Shown here piece after piece: positions 30,942-33,867 of a stretch of DNA of 33,867 bases. Within the stretch, counting starts at the first letter, position 1. Every line of letters starts with the position of its first letter. The position numbers and the translations under genes are program-made. This DNA comes from a virus. The stretch covers positions 1-33,867 of IMG/VR virus record IMGVR_UViG_3300007559_000014. The stretch is one strand, 5' to 3'. Under the pieces are notes generated by a model that was given only the letters and a program-made list of their open reading frames with translations, was not told the origin of the DNA and did not search any database.

Positions 30942-32090
30942 ATGGATAAGGACACTTTGCCAACCTATGAGCTTGTTTTGAATAAATCGGAACATGGCAC
31001 TCAATTCATAAGTTTAGTTGACGAACCTGCAATTCAACTTAACTGGTTTGCATTTAACAAGCATTTTAGTTTAGCCGAAATAACTGAGCAAAAGAAAATA
31101 GCGGGAGCGTTCTTAATTCCTGAGCAAAAGATTTACCGTAAAGATGAAAATGGCGAATACTATATTAAATTCTCAAAAGAAACGATTCAGGAAATAGCAG
31201 ACAAGTTTAATAGCGAACAAAGAGGTAGGTCTATTAATTTAATGCACCAAGACGGTAGCACCTTATCGGTTGCTTTCGTTTCTGAAAATTGGGTAACTGC
31301 TTTAGAGAATGATAAGAGCAAAAACTTTGGATTTGATTTGCCTGAGGGTACTTGGTTCGGTGTTGTGAAAATAGAGGATGAGGACTTTTGGCAATCGGAA
31401 ATAAAAACACAAAAGTTAAGAGGCTTCTCTATTGAGGGTTTCTTTGATATGAAAAAATTAAAAATGAATAATATGGAGTACGGAAAATTTAAACTAGAAA
31501 AAGAAGCCACTCTCGAAGATGGCACAGTAATTTATACAACAGCATCTGACTTTGAAGTTGGCGCACCTGTATTTATGGTAGATGAAAACGGTCAGCAATT
31601 TGCTGCTAAGGATGGCGATTATGTGCTAACTGGTGTAGGTGTAATTACTGTTAAAGACGGATTAATTACAGAAGCGGTTAAGGAAGAGGTTGCAGAAGTA
31701 GAGCCAACTCCTGAGGTAGAAGCAGAGGTTACTAAGGTAGTAGAGCCAAACGCTCCTGTTAAAGCAGAGGTTACTCCTATGGATATTGAATCTATTAAGG
31801 CAATGTTACAACCAGTAATAGACGAAATGAACGCTAGAGTATCTGCATTGGAACAAAGATTTAATGAAATTGAGGCGGGAACTGGTGAAGCTATTAACGA
31901 ACTTAAAAACGATAAAGAAACTTTAAGAACTGAGTTATCTGCAATGAAGGATAGTATTCCTACTAATTCAATATCTAAACCTGAAAACAATAGAGTAAGA
32001 TTATCTACTGAGCCTCCTGTAAAATTAACTAGTGAGGAACTATTACAAAAGGTTATCGCACTTAGCAAAATAAACGAAAAAGCAATTTAA
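30942..32090 (+). CDS. XkdF-like prohead protease/scaffold fusion
   Basis: A 382-residue protein. Residues 1-170 fit the XkdF family: VDEPAIQLNWFAF, FLIPEQKIYRKDE, IKFSKETIQEIADKF, a NLMHQDGS segment with His96 or so, and KLRGFSIEGFFD (about 163-174). XkdF-type proteins are predicted serine proteases of head maturation. The C-terminal part is acidic, with a linker (VAEVEPTPEVEAEVTK) and a coiled coil (MDIESIKAMLQPVIDEMNAR to about 345), as expected of a scaffold. It is directly upstream of the capsid gene. Protease activity is inferred; the catalytic Ser is not certain by eye. Confidence 0.7.
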   Translation: MDKDTLPTYELVLNKSEHGTQFISLVDEPAIQLNWFAFNKHFSLAEITEQKKIAGAFLIPEQKIYRKDENGEYYIKFSKETIQEIADKFNSEQRGRSINLMHQDGSTLSVAFVSENWVTALENDKSKNFGFDLPEGTWFGVVKIEDEDFWQSEIKTQKLRGFSIEGFFDMKKLKMNNMEYGKFKLEKEATLEDGTVIYTTASDFEVGAPVFMVDENGQQFAAKDGDYVLTGVGVITVKDGLITEAVKEEVAEVEPTPEVEAEVTKVVEPNAPVKAEVTPMDIESIKAMLQPVIDEMNARVSALEQRFNEIEAGTGEAINELKNDKETLRTELSAMKDSIPTNSISKPENNRVRLSTEPPVKLTSEELLQKVIALSKINEKAI

Positions 32091-32117
32091 TACATTTAAT
32101 TCAAATACTAAAAAATT

Positions 32118-33014
32118 ATGCCTACAATTACTGACAGTACGTCTACATGGGACGGGATACAAGCGCAAGAGTTCTACTCTGCAATTTTGTTACAAGGAAA
32201 TTCTAAGTCAAAAGCTAGAAAACTTGTAAACGTTAAATCAAAAATGAACATTCCTTCTATGTCTGTGGCAAACTTGCTACAAGCAGGGGCGTGTGATTAT
32301 AGCTCTCAGGGTACAGTTACGATCACTGAGAAGTCAATCGAAACTTGTGATTTAATGGTTAACAAAACTATCTGTAAAAAAGATTTTTATAATATGTGGT
32401 TGTCTGAGCAAATGGGTGCAGGTGACATGAAAGAAAAAATTCCTGCTACTTTTCAAGAGTATGTATTATTCAAAATGAAAGAATTTTTGAATTTAGAAAT
32501 TGAAGAGGGTGTATGGCAATGGGATACTGCTGCTTCTCCAGTTGACTTATGCGATGGTTGGTTAAAAGGATTCTTAGCTGATGCTACTGTAATTGATGTT
32601 GTAGGAACTACTTTAAGTGCTTCTAACATTATCACAGAATTACAAAAAGTTTATGATGCTATTCCTAATACCATCATTGACGATGAGAGAACTCGTATTT
32701 TGATTTCTCCTGCTGCTGCACGTTTCTATCGTACAAAGATTGCTGCTACTTCTGTTGAAACTTATATGCAGAAAAATGTACCAATGATGTTTTTAAATGT
32801 TCAAATGGAAGTTGTAAACGGATTACCTACTAACGATGTGGTTGCTTGTCAATGGGAAAACCTTTGGTTCGCTACTGACCTTATCGAAGACTTCGAGACT
32901 ATCAAATTAATTGATACTGGCGAAACTTTAGGAGATAAGAATGTACGCTTCGTTGCAGGTTTCAAGTTCGGAACTGGTCATGGTGTAGGTGCTGAAATTG
33001 TTTATTATACATAA
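32118..33014 (+). CDS. Major capsid protein (Bacteroidota phage type)
   Basis: A 298-residue protein expected in this position and of a length fitting HK97-fold capsid proteins. It begins DSTSTWDGIQAQEFYSA, and has KMNIPSMSVANLLQAG, a CDLMVNKTICKKDFY segment and, later, RTRILISPAAARFYRT (about 193-208) and GDKNVRFVAGFKFGTG (about 277-292), the last two matching strands seen in capsids of this phage group. The gene has its own A-rich leader and is followed by a terminator. The fold call rests on position and general pattern. Confidence 0.75.
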   Translation: MPTITDSTSTWDGIQAQEFYSAILLQGNSKSKARKLVNVKSKMNIPSMSVANLLQAGACDYSSQGTVTITEKSIETCDLMVNKTICKKDFYNMWLSEQMGAGDMKEKIPATFQEYVLFKMKEFLNLEIEEGVWQWDTAASPVDLCDGWLKGFLADATVIDVVGTTLSASNIITELQKVYDAIPNTIIDDERTRILISPAAARFYRTKIAATSVETYMQKNVPMMFLNVQMEVVNGLPTNDVVACQWENLWFATDLIEDFETIKLIDTGETLGDKNVRFVAGFKFGTGHGVGAEIVYYT

Positions 33015-33026
33015 TAATAATAATCT

Positions 33027-33050
33027 AAGGGGTGTAAAAACCCCTTTTTA
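33027..33050 (+). terminator. Rho-independent terminator after major capsid gene
   Basis: AAGGGGT pairs with ACCCCTT around a GTAAAA loop, followed by TTTTTA. It lies 13 bases after the capsid stop and 15 bases before the next gene, so it probably works as an attenuator that gives the capsid message more copies than downstream genes. Confidence 0.75.
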
Positions 33051-33064
33051 AAATAAAATAAAAT

Positions 33065-33580
33065 ATGGCTTGTACATTATTAACAGGTGGCGTTACCATC
33101 GCCTGTTCACCTAACATAGGTGGAATTAAAAAGGCTTACATTACTGATTTCGTAAATGTAGAAAATGGATTCACAGAAGCGGCGGGAGTAATTTCTGCTG
33201 TGGCTATTGATTCAGGAGAAAACTATTACGAGTTTGAGTTTAACAAAAATACTTCATTCTATACCGAGAGCGAAGCTAACAGTATTGAGAATGGAACTAA
33301 TTTTAAGACTCAGGTTATTACTTTAGTTATCCCTCGTAGAGAAGTAGCAAAAAGAAACGTTATTCGTTTACTAGCACAAAAAAGACTATCTATTATTGTT
33401 AAAGACCAAAACGGTTTAAACTGGGTTTTGGGAATGACAAATGGAATGGACTTAACTACTAACGAAGGTGGCTCAGGAACTGCTAAAGCGGATATGAATG
33501 GATATACATTAACCTTCACAGGAGAAGAGTCTGAAATGGCTTCTACTGTATCAGATGCTATCTTAGCGACATTAATTTAA
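33065..33580 (+). CDS. Probable major tail (tube) protein
   Basis: A 171-residue beta-rich protein with IGGIKKAYITDFVNVENG in the first 35 residues, FNKNTSFYTESEANSIENGT (about 58-77), REVAKRNVIRLLAQKRLSII and an end of WVLGMTNGMDLTT then ADMNGYTLTFTGEE. The GGIK-x-x-x-I opening and D-x-NGYTLTF ending are of the sort seen in tail tube proteins of Bacteroidota phages following the capsid gene. Length suits a tube subunit. A head decoration protein is a possible alternative. It is flanked by two terminators. Confidence 0.65.
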   Translation: MACTLLTGGVTIACSPNIGGIKKAYITDFVNVENGFTEAAGVISAVAIDSGENYYEFEFNKNTSFYTESEANSIENGTNFKTQVITLVIPRREVAKRNVIRLLAQKRLSIIVKDQNGLNWVLGMTNGMDLTTNEGGSGTAKADMNGYTLTFTGEESEMASTVSDAILATLI

Positions 33581-33600
33581 TCTAAATAAAATTTAGGGAG

Positions 33601-33628
33601 AGCCATCTGTAAAGGTGGCTTTTTTTTT
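33601..33628 (+). terminator. Rho-independent terminator after tail-tube gene
   Basis: AGCCATC (33601-33607) pairs with GGTGGCT (33614-33620), with one wobble, around TGTAAA, followed by nine T's. It ends three bases before the ATG at 33632. It is a near copy of the hairpin at 7982-8012 (both within GAGAGCCA...AAGGTGGCTTTT). Confidence 0.75.
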
Positions 33629-33631
33629 AAA

Positions 33632-33867
33632 ATGATAAAACTAAAAAAAGATATTACTACGGATGTGGCTTTGACGTTAAGCGAAAAAGTTACTATCACT
33701 TCGCCTATTTATATTTTTTCATTTGTTCACGATTTGACTTTTGAAGTAGTTAATTTTATTTTGCCTGACGTATCTCCATATCCTGAAAGATTTAATTTAT
33801 TCGAGATTAATGAAACTACTTTAGATTTAAAAAAGGGTTTTCATTGTTATACTATTTACGAGGCAGA
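33632..33867 (+). CDS. Small structural-region protein, 5' part; joins 1-58 across the window ends
   Basis: An open frame from ATG 33632 to the right edge with no stop. The protein begins MIKLKKDITTDVALTLSEKV and has strands YIFSFVHDLTFEVVNFILP and DLKKGFHCYTIYEA. This pattern is found in a small protein between tail-tube and portal genes in Bacteroidota phages; its role is not known to me. Continuing at base 1, the same frame runs on to TGA at 56-58, for a total of about 97 residues and an ATGA overlap with the portal. The terminator just upstream means it must be read through or translated from its own message. Confidence 0.7.
   Translation, partial: MIKLKKDITTDVALTLSEKVTITSPIYIFSFVHDLTFEVVNFILPDVSPYPERFNLFEINETTLDLKKGFHCYTIYEA

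Noticed and set aside
31619-32068. Leftward open frames over rightward genes (for example 31619-32068, 29116-29538, 3450-3917)
   Set aside because: Each lies wholly inside a confident rightward gene and reads as Ser/Thr/Leu-rich translated antisense without a leader or promoter. They are shadows of those genes.
1-33867. Integrase, repressor, partition or tRNA genes
   Set aside because: Looked for among all large frames and gaps; nothing matched by motif. This is the basis for suggesting a virulent phage, but small or divergent lysogeny genes could be among the unknown proteins.

Overview
This window looks like the complete genome, about 33.9 kb, of a long-tailed double-stranded DNA phage infecting a Bacteroidota bacterium, opened at an arbitrary point. 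The open frame that begins at 33632 runs off the right edge in phase with the left edge, and stops at 56-58 overlapping the portal start as ATGA. Signs of a Bacteroidota host are: AT-rich DNA, no Shine-Dalgarno sequences but A-rich AAAACAAAA leaders before many start codons, several TTTG-N18-20-TAnnTTTG promoter candidates, and structural proteins of the kind found in flavobacterial and related phages (DUF6712-like, XkdF-like, large tail proteins rich in Asn and Ser). I found no integrase, CI-like repressor, partition gene or tRNA, so a virulent life style is the simplest reading.

Layout, rightward unless stated. 1-2236: end of the junction gene, portal, DUF6712-like connector and a MuF-type head protein. 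2233-3228: three leftward genes (small CxxC protein, membrane protein, sigma-factor-like protein) with their own promoter. 3265-4545: tail-completion-like protein fused to a lectin-fold DUF1566 domain. 4558-7954: small membrane proteins (holin candidates), a nuclease, a metallophosphoesterase, a CHAP endolysin and a u-spanin-like protein, closed by a terminator at 7982-8012. 8099-10689: an early operon of small proteins including an SSB-like and a possible annealing protein. 10692-10849: a promoter followed by a structured leader with a short open frame. 10850-14875: DUF6291-like replication gene carrying candidate iterons, SNF2-type helicase, DNA methyltransferase and DnaB/RecA-like ATPase. 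14875-16790: small genes, one a GH73-like glucosaminidase. 16787-20364: a sugar-modification island of four glycosyltransferase-like genes, one class I methyltransferase and one unknown. 20463-22077: terminase. 22130-22884: a likely tail assembly chaperone with a programmed -1 frameshift. 22838-30889: tail genes including the tape measure. 30942-33580: XkdF-like protease/scaffold, major capsid and probable major tail protein.

Most genes are joined by ATGA, TAATG or GTGA overlaps, which implies long polycistronic mRNAs with translational coupling. The features I think most deserve checking are the unannotated frameshift gene, the glycosyltransferase island, the leader in front of the replication gene, and the iteron cluster inside that gene. 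All family calls come from reading motifs by eye; no database search was run.
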